Notes: generated by a model not told the origin, from the letters alone. DNA of 32,221 nt from Bifidobacterium breve (GCA_943328795.2 CALQBK020000029.1:1-32221); one strand, 5' to 3'. Shown: positions 15,635 through 24,690, counted from the stretch's first letter. Numbers and translations are program-made.

Positions 15635-17716
15635 GTGACCCCGAGGAACCTCGGTCCAATCTCCATCCTGCGGCGTCTCATCGCCGCACGGCAAGGGGAC
15701 GTCCGGGCGATGGAGGACGTGTACCACCTGCGCGGCGTGATGACGGCCGCGGCGATGTTGTTCGTCACCGCCGGCCTGCCCGGCCTGATGCTCGTCTACT
15801 ACGGCATCGTCGGGATCACGTCGGACGACTTGGCCGTGGCGGCTGACCTTCGGCGCCGCTCCGAAGCCGCGAGCGTCGAGTACAAGACCGACCTCGAGGC
15901 GACCTTCGTCCAGTTCCAGAACGCCGCGCTGAGCCGCCTGACATCAGGGCAGTCGGTGTACACCGGGCAGCGGGAGATCGAGGACGCGCTGCGCGTCGTG
16001 TTCCGCTTCGATGCCGAGGGGGCCCTGGAGCCCCCGTTCCTGCAGAGCACGGTCTACCAGCTCGAAGACCAGCAGTTCCTGTTGTTCGACACGTGGCAAG
16101 AGGCCCTCGCCGCGGAGCGTGACCAGCGCTGGGACCGCGCCGCCGCGCTGTACATGCAGGCGGCGCGACAGACCCGCTCGAAGCGCGACCGTGCGCGCTG
16201 CATGTACAACCGCGCGAGGGCGCTCGACCGCGCGGGGCAAGGGAGGGACGCCGAGGCGCTCTGGCGGCAGCTGATCGAAGAGCAGGGACGGGACCTCTAC
16301 GGCTTCCGGGTCGGTGACCTCGCGCGGCTAGAGCTCGCCCAGACGCGCCTCAAGCGAGACCCCGCGGGCGGGCAAGACGACCTGCGGTTCCTCGCCGACG
16401 CGCTGCTGGCCGACAACTGGGAGATCGGGCGGGGCGGGGAGGCGGCGGTCGCCCGCCGGGCGATCGAGCTCCTGCCGAGCAGCGACTGGACCGCGCGGGC
16501 ACGCGGTCGCGTGGACGAGCGCTCGTCGCAGCTCTACTGGGCCGAGCGCCTGCAGCCGGAGCTGGACTCGCTCGGGGCGCGGGGCCGGCTGTTGCGGGCG
16601 AACAGCGGCAGCTTCGTGTACAACAAGACCGACACGGCGCTGTGGGCGACGACCTGGACAGACAGCGACCAGTACGTGTTCGCGCTGGAATTCGAGCGCC
16701 TGCTCGACCGCGAGCGGCTGGCCGCCGCGACCGTAGGCGGACCGGACGGCGACATCCGCGCGACGTTGGTTGGCCCGGACGCCACGGTGCCCGGAGAGGT
16801 GTTGGCCCGCGCGTCGTTGGCCCCGTGGTTGCCCAACTGGTCGGTGGTGGTGGGCCCCCGCGACCCCGCCGGGCTCGCCACGCAGCAGGCCGACAAGCGC
16901 ACGCGCGGCATCGGCATCGTGTTGATCTCGGTCGCGATGATCGCCCTGGGGCTCGGCCTCGCGTCGCGCCAGGTCCGCCGCGAGCTGGAGTCTGCGCGGG
17001 ACAAGTCCGACTTCGCCGCGCACGTCTCCCACGAGCTGCGCTCGCCGATCACCCAGATCCGGCTGAAGGCCGAGGCCCTGCAGCTTGGCCTGGCCGTCGA
17101 CGACGCCTCTCGAAATCGGCACTACGACGTGATCGTACGCGAGTCCGAGCGGCTGTCCCGGCTCGTGGACAACATCCTCGACTTCGCGGCGATTGAGAAG
17201 GGGCGCAAGAGGTACACGTTCCGGATCGGCGACGTCGGGTCCACGGTCGCGCGCTGCGTCGAGCAAGCCGGCGTAGCGATGGAGACGAAGGCGATGAAGA
17301 TCGACTTCGAGGTGCCCGACGACTTGCCGGTGATCTGGCACGACGCGGACGCCGTCTCGCAGGTCATGGTGAACCTGCTGTCGAACGCTGCGAAGTACGG
17401 GCAGTCGGCGGGCTGGATCGGCGTGCAGATCCGCGTCGCAGAGGGCCTCGCGGGGCCCGAGGTCTGCGTGGACGTTCGCGACCGCGGCATCGGCATCGCG
17501 GCGGGCGAGCAAAAGCAGGTGTTTGACCAGTACTACCGGTCGACCGATCCGCTCGCGCGCAGCAAGAAGGGCACCGGGATCGGGCTCACGATCGTCCGGT
17601 ACATCATGGAAGCCCACGGCGGGCGCGTCGGGATAGAGTCTACCCCGGGTGCCGGTTCTACCTTCACCCTGCACTTCCCGCTCTCGTTCGTTCCGCCCCA
17701 CGGCCCAGGAACCTGA
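15635..17716 (+). CDS. Membrane sensor histidine kinase with large TPR-like extracytoplasmic domain
   Basis: The 693-residue protein has two membrane helices (about 33-57 and 425-447) enclosing about 365 extracytoplasmic residues, which contain helical TPR-like sequence (for example ALYMQAARQTRSKRDRARCMYNRARALD). The cytoplasmic part is a classical kinase core: a HisKA domain with phosphoacceptor His466 in SHELRSPITQIRLKAE, then HATPase_c with an N box (NLLSNAAKYG), G1 (DRGIGIA) and G2 (GTGIGLTIVRYI). It should autophosphorylate and pass phosphate to the regulator encoded immediately downstream. The GTG at 15635 lacks a ribosome binding site; ATG 15710 (residue 26, just before TM1) is a reasonable alternative. 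The stop codon abuts the ATG of the regulator, so the two are cotranscribed. The signal sensed is unknown. Confidence 0.92.
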   Translation: MTPRNLGPISILRRLIAARQGDVRAMEDVYHLRGVMTAAAMLFVTAGLPGLMLVYYGIVGITSDDLAVAADLRRRSEAASVEYKTDLEATFVQFQNAALSRLTSGQSVYTGQREIEDALRVVFRFDAEGALEPPFLQSTVYQLEDQQFLLFDTWQEALAAERDQRWDRAAALYMQAARQTRSKRDRARCMYNRARALDRAGQGRDAEALWRQLIEEQGRDLYGFRVGDLARLELAQTRLKRDPAGGQDDLRFLADALLADNWEIGRGGEAAVARRAIELLPSSDWTARARGRVDERSSQLYWAERLQPELDSLGARGRLLRANSGSFVYNKTDTALWATTWTDSDQYVFALEFERLLDRERLAAATVGGPDGDIRATLVGPDATVPGEVLARASLAPWLPNWSVVVGPRDPAGLATQQADKRTRGIGIVLISVAMIALGLGLASRQVRRELESARDKSDFAAHVSHELRSPITQIRLKAEALQLGLAVDDASRNRHYDVIVRESERLSRLVDNILDFAAIEKGRKRYTFRIGDVGSTVARCVEQAGVAMETKAMKIDFEVPDDLPVIWHDADAVSQVMVNLLSNAAKYGQSAGWIGVQIRVAEGLAGPEVCVDVRDRGIGIAAGEQKQVFDQYYRSTDPLARSKKGTGIGLTIVRYIMEAHGGRVGIESTPGAGSTFTLHFPLSFVPPHGPGT

Positions 17717-18418
17717 ATGCCCCGCATCCTGTTCGTCGAAGACGAAGAAGACCTGCTCTCCTCCTTGATCGCCTACTTCACGCGCGAGGGGTTCGAGGTG
17801 TACCACGCGCGCGGGGGCAAGGCCGCGCTCCAGATCGTGGACACGCGGGCGATCGACGTCGCCGTGTGCGACGTGATGCTTCACGAGGGGCCGGAGGGGC
17901 CGGACGGCATGGACGGGTTCCAGATCCTGTCCGAGCTCCGGAAAAAGGGCTTCTCCGGGCCGCTCATCTTCTTGACCGCCCGCACGCTCGAGACAGACAA
18001 GCTGCTGGCGTTCGACCTCGGCGCGGACGACTACCTGACGAAGCCGTTCTCGCTGCTCGAGCTCCGCGCGCGCGTCCAGGCCGTGCTCAAGCGCGCGGGC
18101 GGCGCGAAGAGCGTGTACCGCTACGGCACCACCGAGGTGGACCTCGACAACTACCTGATCCGCCACCCCGACGGCGAGGAGCGGTTGTCCAACCGTGAGC
18201 AGGACTTGCTGCGGTACCTGATCGAGCACCGCGGCAAGGTGGTTGACCGCGAGGAGCTGCTCTCCGCGATCTGGAAGTACAGCGCCGGCGTGACGACGCG
18301 CACGGTGGACACGCACATCCTCAACGTGCGGAAGAAGCTCCGGGACGACGCCGGAAAGCCAAAGTTCATCGAGACGTTCCACGGGATCGGCTACAAGTTC
18401 GTGGGGACGGAGAGCTGA
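17717..18418 (+). CDS. OmpR/PhoB-family response regulator
   Basis: The 233-residue protein has an N-terminal receiver domain with acidic pocket E8-D9, phosphoacceptor Asp52, Thr87 and Lys109, followed by a C-terminal winged-helix Trans_reg_C domain (SNREQDLLRYLIEHRGKVV and RTVDTHILNVRKKL). A Gly/Pro-rich insertion (HEGPEGPDGMDG) lengthens the loop after Asp52, a spot that touches the phosphorylation site; shorter versions occur in other regulators. Its ATG follows the kinase stop with no gap, and its TGA overlaps the next ATG by one base (TGATG), so all three genes should be translated in step. Its targets are unknown. Confidence 0.95.
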   Translation: MPRILFVEDEEDLLSSLIAYFTREGFEVYHARGGKAALQIVDTRAIDVAVCDVMLHEGPEGPDGMDGFQILSELRKKGFSGPLIFLTARTLETDKLLAFDLGADDYLTKPFSLLELRARVQAVLKRAGGAKSVYRYGTTEVDLDNYLIRHPDGEERLSNREQDLLRYLIEHRGKVVDREELLSAIWKYSAGVTTRTVDTHILNVRKKLRDDAGKPKFIETFHGIGYKFVGTES

Positions 18419-19221
18419 TGGGGCGCCTTCGGGCACTCGTGATCTTCGCCGCCCTGTTCTGCTCCCTCCCGGCGCGCGCGGGCGCCGAACGTGGCTGGGA
18501 GTCGCTGTACGACGCCCGGCTGGCCCAGGCGCTCGATGGCACGCCCGCCGCGGCCGCGATCTACTGCCAAGACGTGCTGGACGACCTCAAGCCCAACGAC
18601 CCGCTGCTTGGGCGCGCCTGGTACTTCCTCGGGCAAGCGCGCGCCGAGCAAGGCGACACGGACGGCGCTGCCGCGGCCTGGCTGGAGGCCGCCAACGCCG
18701 CCGTGCCGAGCATCCCGGCAAAGGCGCTCCTCGCGCGGTTCGACGAGCTCGGGAGGCCGATCGAACGCTTGCCCCGGGCGTGCTCGTTCGACGACGACGT
18801 CTGCGGGATGCACCGCGTGTGGACGCGCAACGGCCAGCCGATGCTGATGCCCTCGTCCGAGGGGCAGCTGTTGTCCTGGGCGACGGAGGTGAAAGCGGCG
18901 TCTTCGGACGCGCTCGAGGCGGTGTTCCGCTCGCCGGAGGTCGTGTCCATCGTCGCGTTCCGCGTCCGGGCGTCCGACATCGTCAGCTACCTTCGCGTCG
19001 CGCTGGACGACGGCACCGGGGCGCGGGTGCAGTCCGGGGTGGTGACGGTCGCCACCGACGGCTGGACGCAGGTGGAGCTCCGCGTGCAGGACTTCCGCCC
19101 GGCAGAGGACGGCGGCTGGTGGGGCCAAGCACGGCTGTTCCGCATCGAGGATCTCACGGGGTTGTTAGCGGAAGATCGCGGGGCGAACCAGCTCTGGCTG
19201 GACGACCTGGAGCTGCGGTGA
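18418..19221 (+). CDS. Exported TPR protein with C-terminal beta domain, cotranscribed with the two-component system
   Basis: A Sec-type signal peptide ([21 protein letters not shown]) is probably cleaved before GAERGWES. Residues about 28-115 are helical with a TPR-like pattern ([26 protein letters not shown]). Residues about 130-267 form a beta-rich domain that ends [11 protein letters not shown], resembling galactose-binding-like jelly-roll modules such as CIA30. The start overlaps the regulator stop. Because the partner kinase also has a TPR-like periplasmic sensor, this protein may act as a periplasmic accessory of that sensor. That is inference from gene order only; a ligand-binding role independent of the kinase is equally possible. 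Confidence 0.65.
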   Translation: MGRLRALVIFAALFCSLPARAGAERGWESLYDARLAQALDGTPAAAAIYCQDVLDDLKPNDPLLGRAWYFLGQARAEQGDTDGAAAAWLEAANAAVPSIPAKALLARFDELGRPIERLPRACSFDDDVCGMHRVWTRNGQPMLMPSSEGQLLSWATEVKAASSDALEAVFRSPEVVSIVAFRVRASDIVSYLRVALDDGTGARVQSGVVTVATDGWTQVELRVQDFRPAEDGGWWGQARLFRIEDLTGLLAEDRGANQLWLDDLELR

Positions 19222-19240
19222 ACGGGTCCCCGGTGGCTCC

Positions 19241-20347
19241 GTGACGCTCATCGTGCAGAAGTACGGGGGCAGCTCGGTCGCGGACCTCGCCCGCCTCCGG
19301 GCCGTAGCGGCGCGGGTCGCAGCGACGCGCGCGACGGGCGCGTCCGTCGTGGTGGTGGTCTCGGCGATGGGGAACACCACGAACGAGCTGCTCGGCCTCG
19401 CGAGCCAGGTCAGCGCCAGGCCCGGCCGGCGCGAGCTGGACATGCTGATCAGCGTCGGCGAGCGCGTGAGCATGGCGCTCCTCGCGATGGCGCTCGGCGA
19501 GCTCGGCGTGCCCGCGCGCTCGTTCACCGGCAGCCAGAGCGGCATCCTCACGGACGAGCACCACGCGAACGCCCGGGTCGTCGAGGTGCGGCCCGACCGC
19601 GTGCGCGAGGCCCTCGACCGCGGCGAGGTCGCGATCGTCGCGGGCTTCCAGGGGATGAGCCGCGACAGGGAGGTGACCACCCTGGGGCGGGGCGGGAGCG
19701 ACACGACCGCGGTCGTGCTGGCCGCCGCGCTCGGCGCGGACGAGTGCGAGATCTGCTCTGACGTCGACGGCGTCTGGTCGGCCGACCCGCGGACGGTGCC
19801 GGGCGCCCGCCGGATCGACCGGCTCTCGGTGGACGAGGCGCTCGCGCTCGCGCAGAACGGCGCCAAGGTGCTGTACGAAGAGGCCGTCGCGTGGGCCGAG
19901 CGCGAGGGCGTCACGCTCCGCGCGAGCCGAACGTCCGATCCCCGCGGCGTCGGCGGCACCGTGGTCAGCCGGCAACCGCTCGCCCCCCGGATCGTGGCGG
20001 TCACGGCGGACACGCAGCTCGCGTCGTGCCCGACCGCGCGGCTCGGGGACCTGCCCGGCGGCTGCTTGCGCGAGGCGTCCGCCGAAGGCTTGCTGGTGGA
20101 CCGCCGGAACCTACACGCGCCGCTGCCCTTCCTCGAGGACGCCGCGACCGTCACGGTTGTCGGGAGCCGCGCCGGTGCCGACCCCGCGCTGCTCGCGCGC
20201 GTCCTCGCGACTGCTCGTGACGTGCTGGGACCTGCCGCGGGCTGGCGAAGCGCCGCGGACGCGGTAGTGTTCCGCGTTGACCCGACCCGCGCTGGTAGTG
20301 TAGAGCGCGCCCTGCACGCCGCGCTGATCGAGAGCCCCGCCCCATGA
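19241..20347 (+). CDS. lysC: Aspartate kinase, short form with degenerate ACT region
   Basis: Aspartate kinase phosphorylates aspartate in the first step toward lysine, threonine, methionine and diaminopimelate. The amino-acid kinase domain is intact: KYGGSSV at residues 7-13, a [15 protein letters not shown] segment, [27 protein letters not shown] and the [18 protein letters not shown] nucleotide-binding block. The C-terminal 120 residues are shorter than usual (368 in total against roughly 400 for family members). The first ACT repeat is hard to recognise; only a strand like [11 protein letters not shown] with a following helix resembles ACT. Feedback control may therefore differ. The start is GTG 19241, 19 nt after the preceding stop, probably in the same transcript. 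Its TGA overlaps the next ATG (ATGA). It may be one of several aspartate kinases in the genome. Confidence 0.88.
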   Translation: MTLIVQKYGGSSVADLARLRAVAARVAATRATGASVVVVVSAMGNTTNELLGLASQVSARPGRRELDMLISVGERVSMALLAMALGELGVPARSFTGSQSGILTDEHHANARVVEVRPDRVREALDRGEVAIVAGFQGMSRDREVTTLGRGGSDTTAVVLAAALGADECEICSDVDGVWSADPRTVPGARRIDRLSVDEALALAQNGAKVLYEEAVAWAEREGVTLRASRTSDPRGVGGTVVSRQPLAPRIVAVTADTQLASCPTARLGDLPGGCLREASAEGLLVDRRNLHAPLPFLEDAATVTVVGSRAGADPALLARVLATARDVLGPAAGWRSAADAVVFRVDPTRAGSVERALHAALIESPAP

Positions 20348-21135
20348 TGCTGCGCCAGTTCCTGAACCCGCCGAACTGGTTCACGTCGGCCAGCTTGTTC
20401 TGCGGGCTCTACGCGATCCTGCTCGCCGGCCAAGCCCAGGGCGACGCGAACTACTTTTACAAGGCCGGGCTGATGATCTTCTTCGCCGGGCTGTTCGACA
20501 TGCTCGACGGGCGGGTCGCGCGGATGACGGGCACCGGATCGGCGTTCGGGGTGCAGCTCGACTCGCTGGTGGACATCATCAGCTTCGGCGTGGCGCCCGC
20601 GTGCCTGGTGTACTTCTGGGCGCTGCCGGACGCCGGGCCATTTGGGCTCTTCGTCTCGGGATCGCTGATGCTCTGCGGCGCGTTCCGGCTCGCGCGGTTC
20701 AACGTCACGACCGACGGCAAGGCCCACAAGTACAGCCAGGGCCTCACCATCACGATGGGCGGCGGCACGGTCGGTGCGGTCGTGATGTGGCAAGCGGCGG
20801 CCGGCTGGGGCGCTCCCCAGAACCCGGTGTTGACCGTGGTCTTGGTGCTCGCCGTCGCGTTCTTGGAGGTGTCCAGCGTGCCGTACCGCACGATGAAGAC
20901 CTTCAAGCTCTCGCCGCGCACGCTCGCCGGCATGGTGGTGGTCCTCGGCGCGTGCCTCGCGGTCGGCGCCGTCTACAACATCTCCACCGTGCTCATGCTG
21001 CTCGGGCTGGTGCACGTCGCCAGCGGCCCTGTCGAGGCCCTCGTCACGTGGCCAATGAAGCGCCAGGCCAAGCGCGCGGCCAAGCGCCGCGGCAAGGAGC
21101 TCCCGGCCGAGGACGACGGCAGCGCGGAGCTCTGA
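20344..21135 (+). CDS. pssA: CDP-diacylglycerol-serine O-phosphatidyltransferase
   Basis: The 263-residue integral membrane protein carries the complete CDP-alcohol phosphatidyltransferase signature: D52-x2-D55-G56-x2-A59-R60-x8-G69-x3-D73-x3-D77. The N-terminal [14 protein letters not shown] segment and the PYRTMKTFK-type motif are typical of PssA type I/II rather than of phosphatidylglycerophosphate synthase. It makes phosphatidylserine, the precursor of phosphatidylethanolamine, at the inner membrane. About six to eight membrane helices are visible, followed by a basic then acidic tail ([20 protein letters not shown]). The start codon overlaps the aspartate kinase stop by 4 bp, so translation is coupled. 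No psd gene is adjacent in this window. Confidence 0.92.
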   Translation: MMLRQFLNPPNWFTSASLFCGLYAILLAGQAQGDANYFYKAGLMIFFAGLFDMLDGRVARMTGTGSAFGVQLDSLVDIISFGVAPACLVYFWALPDAGPFGLFVSGSLMLCGAFRLARFNVTTDGKAHKYSQGLTITMGGGTVGAVVMWQAAAGWGAPQNPVLTVVLVLAVAFLEVSSVPYRTMKTFKLSPRTLAGMVVVLGACLAVGAVYNISTVLMLLGLVHVASGPVEALVTWPMKRQAKRAAKRRGKELPAEDDGSAEL

Positions 21136-21150
21136 CCGACTTCGCCGGGG

Positions 21151-21162
21151 TAGGCTCGCCGC
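21151..21162 (+). promoter_or_regulatory. TAGGCT -10-like hexamer 6 nt before the ATG (candidate leaderless start)
   Basis: TAGGCT at 21151-21156 fits TAnnnT and ends exactly 6 nt before ATG 21163; no Shine-Dalgarno sequence is present. No clear -35 element is seen. Confidence 0.35.
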
Positions 21163-22173
21163 ATGCTGCTTCCGCTCCTCGCCATGCTCGCCTCGTGGAT
21201 CGCCCCCGCCCTCGCTGACGAGCCGGCCCCGGCCCCGGCGTCGCCTCCCGAGGTGGACGAGGACGAGGGCGACATCTCCGAAGAGGACGCGCGGGTGTTC
21301 AACCCGGCCCCGCCGCATGACCCGATCGAGGCCGACTACGGCGTCGTGTTCTTCGGCGACGCTGGCTCGGGCACGCGGGCGCAGGCCGGCGTCGCCCGCA
21401 GGGTCGGCGAGTTCTGCGCCACCACGCGGTGCGACGAGGTCGTGCTGCTCGGGGACAACTTCTACCCGCGCGGCGTCCTCGGCCCGGACGACCCGCTCTG
21501 GACCTCCCGCTTCGTGAACGTGTACGGGTCGCTCGGCCTCCCGTTCTGGCCCGCGCTCGGGAACCACGACTACCTGGGCGACCCCGGCGCGGAGGTCGGC
21601 TGGAGCGTGCCGCCCGGCACCCCGACAACGTGGAACATGCCCAGCCGCTACTACGCCCGCGACGTCGGCCCCGCGCGGCTCATCGCGATGGACACCAACG
21701 GCCTCGGCCCTGCCCAGAAGCGCTGGCTCAAGGCGACGCTGGCCGCGCCGTTCGGCGCGTTCGCCCCGGCCGGGACGGCCCCGGCGCCGGCCGCGCCTGC
21801 TCCCCCGTGGACCATCGTCTACGGCCACCACCCCGTGTGGTCCGGCGGCGCGCACGGGGACACGCGGCAGCTTCGCTCCTGGGCCGGGATCCTAAGTCGC
21901 GCCGACTTCTACCTTTGCGGCCACGACCACGACCAGCAGGTGATCGTGCGGCCGGGGCTCGCCGAGGTGGTCATGGGCAGCGGGGGCGCTGGCCTGCGCG
22001 CGACCAGCCCGACGACGGGCTCCCAGCTCACTCGCCGGGAGTTCGGCTTCGGCTACCTCGCGCTGCACGGCGACACCGCGGAGGTCGTGGTGGTCAGCAT
22101 CGACGGCAGCGTCGTCGCCCGCTTCCCGTTCACGCACGCGGCGATCGAGGCCGGCGCCGCGCCCCCGGGGTGA
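21163..22173 (+). CDS. Exported metallophosphoesterase, purple acid phosphatase-like
   Basis: The 336-residue protein has a signal peptide (cleavage likely after ALA at 16-18), then a Pro/Ala and acidic linker. The calcineurin-like metallophosphatase motifs follow in order: GDAG (Asp66), GDNFYPRG (Asp98/Asn99), GNHDY (Asn134/His135), YGHHPVW and GHDHDQQ. The pattern resembles tartrate-resistant acid phosphatases (type 5), which use a binuclear metal centre to hydrolyse phosphomonoesters; the location would be periplasmic or extracellular. A roughly 15-residue Ala/Pro insertion (GAFAPAGTAPAPAAPAPP) sits between the fourth and fifth motifs. The gene stands alone and converges on the GntR gene. 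The true substrate is unknown. Confidence 0.88.
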   Translation: MLLPLLAMLASWIAPALADEPAPAPASPPEVDEDEGDISEEDARVFNPAPPHDPIEADYGVVFFGDAGSGTRAQAGVARRVGEFCATTRCDEVVLLGDNFYPRGVLGPDDPLWTSRFVNVYGSLGLPFWPALGNHDYLGDPGAEVGWSVPPGTPTTWNMPSRYYARDVGPARLIAMDTNGLGPAQKRWLKATLAAPFGAFAPAGTAPAPAAPAPPWTIVYGHHPVWSGGAHGDTRQLRSWAGILSRADFYLCGHDHDQQVIVRPGLAEVVMGSGGAGLRATSPTTGSQLTRREFGFGYLALHGDTAEVVVVSIDGSVVARFPFTHAAIEAGAAPPG

Positions 22174-22199
22174 GCGCCGCCTGGGACACCCGCGTGGCC

Positions 22200-22214
22200 C
22201 AGGAGTGGCTCCTG
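22200..22214. other. Hairpin between convergent genes
   Basis: CAGGAG (22200-22205) and CTCCTG (22209-22214) form a perfect 6-bp stem with a 3-nt loop in the 102-bp gap between the metallophosphatase and GntR genes. No T-tract follows, so it may or may not help termination. Nothing else is recognised in this gap. Confidence 0.3.
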
Positions 22215-22275
22215 CGCTGGGTGGGCGCCCGCCGCCGCCGCGTCGCCAACGCCTTGCGCTGATGGTCGTCTCTGA

Positions 22276-22650
22276 TCAGTCGGCGGTGGTCGCGGCGCGC
22301 CAGAGGTCGTCGATCTCGGCCGGGGTGAGCCCGGCGTCGCGGGCGCGCTTCGCCGCGCTTGCGAACTCGGCCGCGATCTCCGCCAGCAGGACCTGGCGCG
22401 AGGCCGCCCCGCCCTGGTCCGCGACGAACGTCCCCCGCCCCTGGTGCGAGTATACGAGGTTCGCGCGCTCGAGCTCTTCGTAGGCCTTCTTCACGGTGAT
22501 GACGGACACCAGCGTCTCGACGGCCAGCTCCCGGATCGAGGGGAGCGGGCTCCCCGGCGCGAGCTGGCCCGACCGGATGCGGTCCGCGAGCTCGTCCCGG
22601 ATCTGGCGCCAGTACGGCACGCCGCTCCCCTCTGCGAGGCGGATGCTCAC
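22276..22650 (-). CDS. GntR-family transcriptional regulator, YtrA-like subfamily
   Basis: The 124-residue protein has a GntR winged helix at the N-terminus (about 13-75: PYWRQIRDELADRIRSGQL, PLPSIRELAVE, ITVKKAYEELERANLV, GRGTFV) and only a short helical tail (about 50 residues) ending in TPAEIDDLWRAA. That size matches the YtrA subfamily, which usually represses its own ABC transporter operon. The GTG at 22650 has GGAGG 5 nt upstream and overlaps the permease stop (GTGA). It is the last of three genes in the operon. The inverted repeat at 24614-24639 in front of the operon is the natural candidate operator. The inducing ligand is unknown; YtrA-type systems often respond to cell-envelope antibiotics. 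Confidence 0.9.
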   Translation of the reverse strand: MSIRLAEGSGVPYWRQIRDELADRIRSGQLAPGSPLPSIRELAVETLVSVITVKKAYEELERANLVYSHQGRGTFVADQGGAASRQVLLAEIAAEFASAAKRARDAGLTPAEIDDLWRAATTAD

Positions 22651-23894
22651 GACGTCCTCCGGGGTGCCAGCGCGGCACGCGCCCAGAGCTCGCCGGCGGC
22701 CAGCGCGAGGAGCCCGATAGCCCCGATCACCAGCCCGGCCTCGAGCCTCCGATCGGAGACGAAGGCCGCGAGCAGCGGCAGGGGGATGACGGAGGCGAAC
22801 GCCAGCCGCACCGCGGTCACCCCGAGCGACCGGGGGTGCAGCGTCCACGCGGCGCTGCCGAGGGTGACGGCCGCCAGTGGTACGCCCCAGGCGATCGCCG
22901 CTAGGTTCTCGACCGCCCCCACGCCGCTGGCCGCCATCAGCGGAGCGACGACCCCCGCCGACCCGCCGTACAGGACCCCGGCGCGGATCGCCGCGGCGCG
23001 GAGCACCGCGTGGTGCACGTCCAACGGCGGGATCGGCAGCCGGAGGGCCCCGGTCGCCGCAGTCGTGCCGAGCGGGGACAGCGGCAGCAGCAGGCCGAGC
23101 AGGCCGGCGATGCCGAACCCGATGAGTGCCCAGGGCGGCACGGGGACGTACGTCCACTGGAGCGTCAGCCACACCCCGACGGGGACGAGCCAGGTGAGGG
23201 CGAGCGAGTCCAGCCCGGCGCCGAGCAGCACCCTCAGCGCGCCCTCCGGCGTGCGGACACCCGAGAAGTCCAGCTTCACGGCTGGGACGGCAGCCTGGAG
23301 GACAGGGGGGCTCGCCGCCTTCGACTTGGCTCGGTGGTTCCATTCACCGTGCAGGATCCAAGCGAGCACGGTGACCTTCAGCAGGGTCGAGGGCTGGAGC
23401 ATCGTGACCACGACGAGCAGCGCGAACCCGACGCGGCCGAGCAACACGGGCCGTCCGGAGATCCAGGAGAACCTCACGGGCAGGTCGACCGCGATGGACA
23501 GCGCAGCCCCCAGCGCGACCCAAAATACGAAGGCGGCGACGTCCGGTGGCGCGAACGGCAGCGTGACGAGCGTCGCAAGCACCATCCCGCCAAGCGTCAG
23601 CGCGGACGCCGCAGCCGCGACCGCGACGCTCTGCGCCGCGCGCGTCGCCGGGAGGAGGGCTGGCCCCATCATCAGCTCGGCCCGCAGGAACATCAGGTTC
23701 ATCGCGGCCAGCGGCGCGACAAACGCCATCGCGGCCGTGAGCGCGGGGAGCTTCGACCCGATCATGAAGACCTCGACAGCCGTCCACCCTGCCACGTTCA
23801 GCCCGAGGAGCCACGGGGAGTGCTTTAGCAGCAGCGCGCACGCGGCCAGGCTCGCGGCGAGGGGCGAGCGGCCCTTGGCGACGGCGGTGTCCAT
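22647..23894 (-). CDS. ABC transporter permease, polytopic membrane protein
   Basis: The 415-residue protein is strongly hydrophobic, with roughly ten or more predicted membrane helices (for example LGLNVAGWTAVEVFMIG and AALSIAVDLPVRF) and one basic/Pro-rich cytoplasmic loop in the middle (HRAKSKAASPPVLQAAVP). No named family motif is seen. The permease role is inferred from its place between an ABC ATPase and a YtrA-type regulator. Its ATG at 23894 overlaps the ATPase stop by one base (TGATG) and its stop overlaps the GntR GTG, so the three products are made from one coupled transcript. No substrate can be named. Confidence 0.75.
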   Translation of the reverse strand: MDTAVAKGRSPLAASLAACALLLKHSPWLLGLNVAGWTAVEVFMIGSKLPALTAAMAFVAPLAAMNLMFLRAELMMGPALLPATRAAQSVAVAAAASALTLGGMVLATLVTLPFAPPDVAAFVFWVALGAALSIAVDLPVRFSWISGRPVLLGRVGFALLVVVTMLQPSTLLKVTVLAWILHGEWNHRAKSKAASPPVLQAAVPAVKLDFSGVRTPEGALRVLLGAGLDSLALTWLVPVGVWLTLQWTYVPVPPWALIGFGIAGLLGLLLPLSPLGTTAATGALRLPIPPLDVHHAVLRAAAIRAGVLYGGSAGVVAPLMAASGVGAVENLAAIAWGVPLAAVTLGSAAWTLHPRSLGVTAVRLAFASVIPLPLLAAFVSDRRLEAGLVIGAIGLLALAAGELWARAALAPRRTS

Positions 23895-24589
23895 CACGCC
23901 CCCTCGACGAGCAGCTGCTCGAGCGAACGTCCGTCGGTGACGAGCTCGTCGATGGGGGCGTCCGCGACGATGCGGCCCTCCTTCATCACGACCACGTGGT
24001 CCGCGATGCGCTCCAGGTCCGCCACGTCGTGGCTTGAGACGATGACGGTGCGCGAGGGGTCGCGCACGACCTCCAGCACCGACTCGAGCATCGCCCGCCG
24101 GTAGACGACGTCCAGGCCGGTAGAGGGCTCGTCCAGCAGCAGCACCGTGGGCTTGTAGGCCATCGCGAGCACGAGGCGCAGGCGGGTGCCCTCTCCCTTG
24201 CTCAACTGCCGGGGGTTTCGGTCGGGCGAGAGCTCGAAGCGGGGTAGCAGGCGCTCGGCGAGGGCTTGGTCCCAGCTGGGGTAGAACGCCGCGAGGGCCT
24301 GCGTGAGGGCGCCGATGGGCAGCGGCAGCACCGTCTGCGTGTCGGTCATGTAGGCGAGCTGCTGCCGCGCGGGGACCACGTCCCCGAACGGGCACACCCC
24401 GCAGACGCGCACCGAGCCGGCGTCAGGGCGCAAGAGCCCGGCGATCACCTGCAGCAGCGTGGTCTTGCCCGCGCCGTTGCGGCCGACCAGGCCGATCACC
24501 CGGCCCGGCTGAGCGCTGAAGCTCGGGACGTCGAGGCGGAACGCGCCGCGGGCCAGGTTGACCTTGTCGAGCTGGATGACAGGGTTCAT
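23894..24589 (-). CDS. ABC transporter ATP-binding protein
   Basis: The 231-residue ATPase has Walker A GRNGAGKT at 36-43, a modified signature LSKGE at 129-133 (consensus LSGGQ), Walker B LLDEP at 151-155 with Glu154, a D-loop STGLD and the switch His187 in VSSHD. It is the first gene of the operon with the permease and the YtrA-type regulator, which suggests an exporter or drug-response transporter. The frame extends 14 codons upstream, but ATG 24589 is preceded by GGAGGT at 6-7 nt and fits the family N-terminus, so it is chosen. The longer frame would also run through the putative operator. Confidence 0.92.
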   Translation of the reverse strand: MNPVIQLDKVNLARGAFRLDVPSFSAQPGRVIGLVGRNGAGKTTLLQVIAGLLRPDAGSVRVCGVCPFGDVVPARQQLAYMTDTQTVLPLPIGALTQALAAFYPSWDQALAERLLPRFELSPDRNPRQLSKGEGTRLRLVLAMAYKPTVLLLDEPSTGLDVVYRRAMLESVLEVVRDPSRTVIVSSHDVADLERIADHVVVMKEGRIVADAPIDELVTDGRSLEQLLVEGA

Positions 24590-24613
24590 GAGCACACCTC
24601 CGTTGTGTGTGTT

Positions 24614-24639
24614 TACTGTGCATCTCAACATGCACAGTA
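24614..24639. promoter_or_regulatory. 10-bp perfect inverted repeat, candidate operator of the YtrA-like regulator
   Basis: TACTGTGCAT (24614-24623) and ATGCACAGTA (24630-24639) are exact reverse complements separated by 6 bp. The site sits 25-50 bp before the ATPase start, between divergent genes, where repressor binding would block the operon promoter. Its AT-rich makeup stands out from the surrounding sequence. Binding by the operon's GntR protein is inferred. Part of the spacer, CTCAAC, also has a reverse complement GTTGAG at 24649-24654. Confidence 0.6.
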
Positions 24640-24664
24640 TGCAAAGAAGTTGAGCGGAGGTTTT

Positions 24665-24679
24665 GGAACATCTTGTTCC
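24665..24679. promoter_or_regulatory. Short inverted repeat GGAACA-TCT-TGTTCC
   Basis: A perfect 6-bp inverted repeat with a 3-bp spacer lies 23-38 bp before ATG 24703. It could be an operator for the plus-strand lipoprotein gene or a second regulator site. The half-site spacing does not fit a Gram-positive-type LexA box (GAAC-N4-GTTC). Confidence 0.35.
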
Positions 24680-24690
24680 GGCGTCTGAAG

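Noticed and set aside
24665-24679. LexA (SOS) box
   Set aside because: GAAC and GTTC are separated by 5 bp, not the 4 bp of the Gram-positive-type box, and the downstream gene is a lectin lipoprotein.
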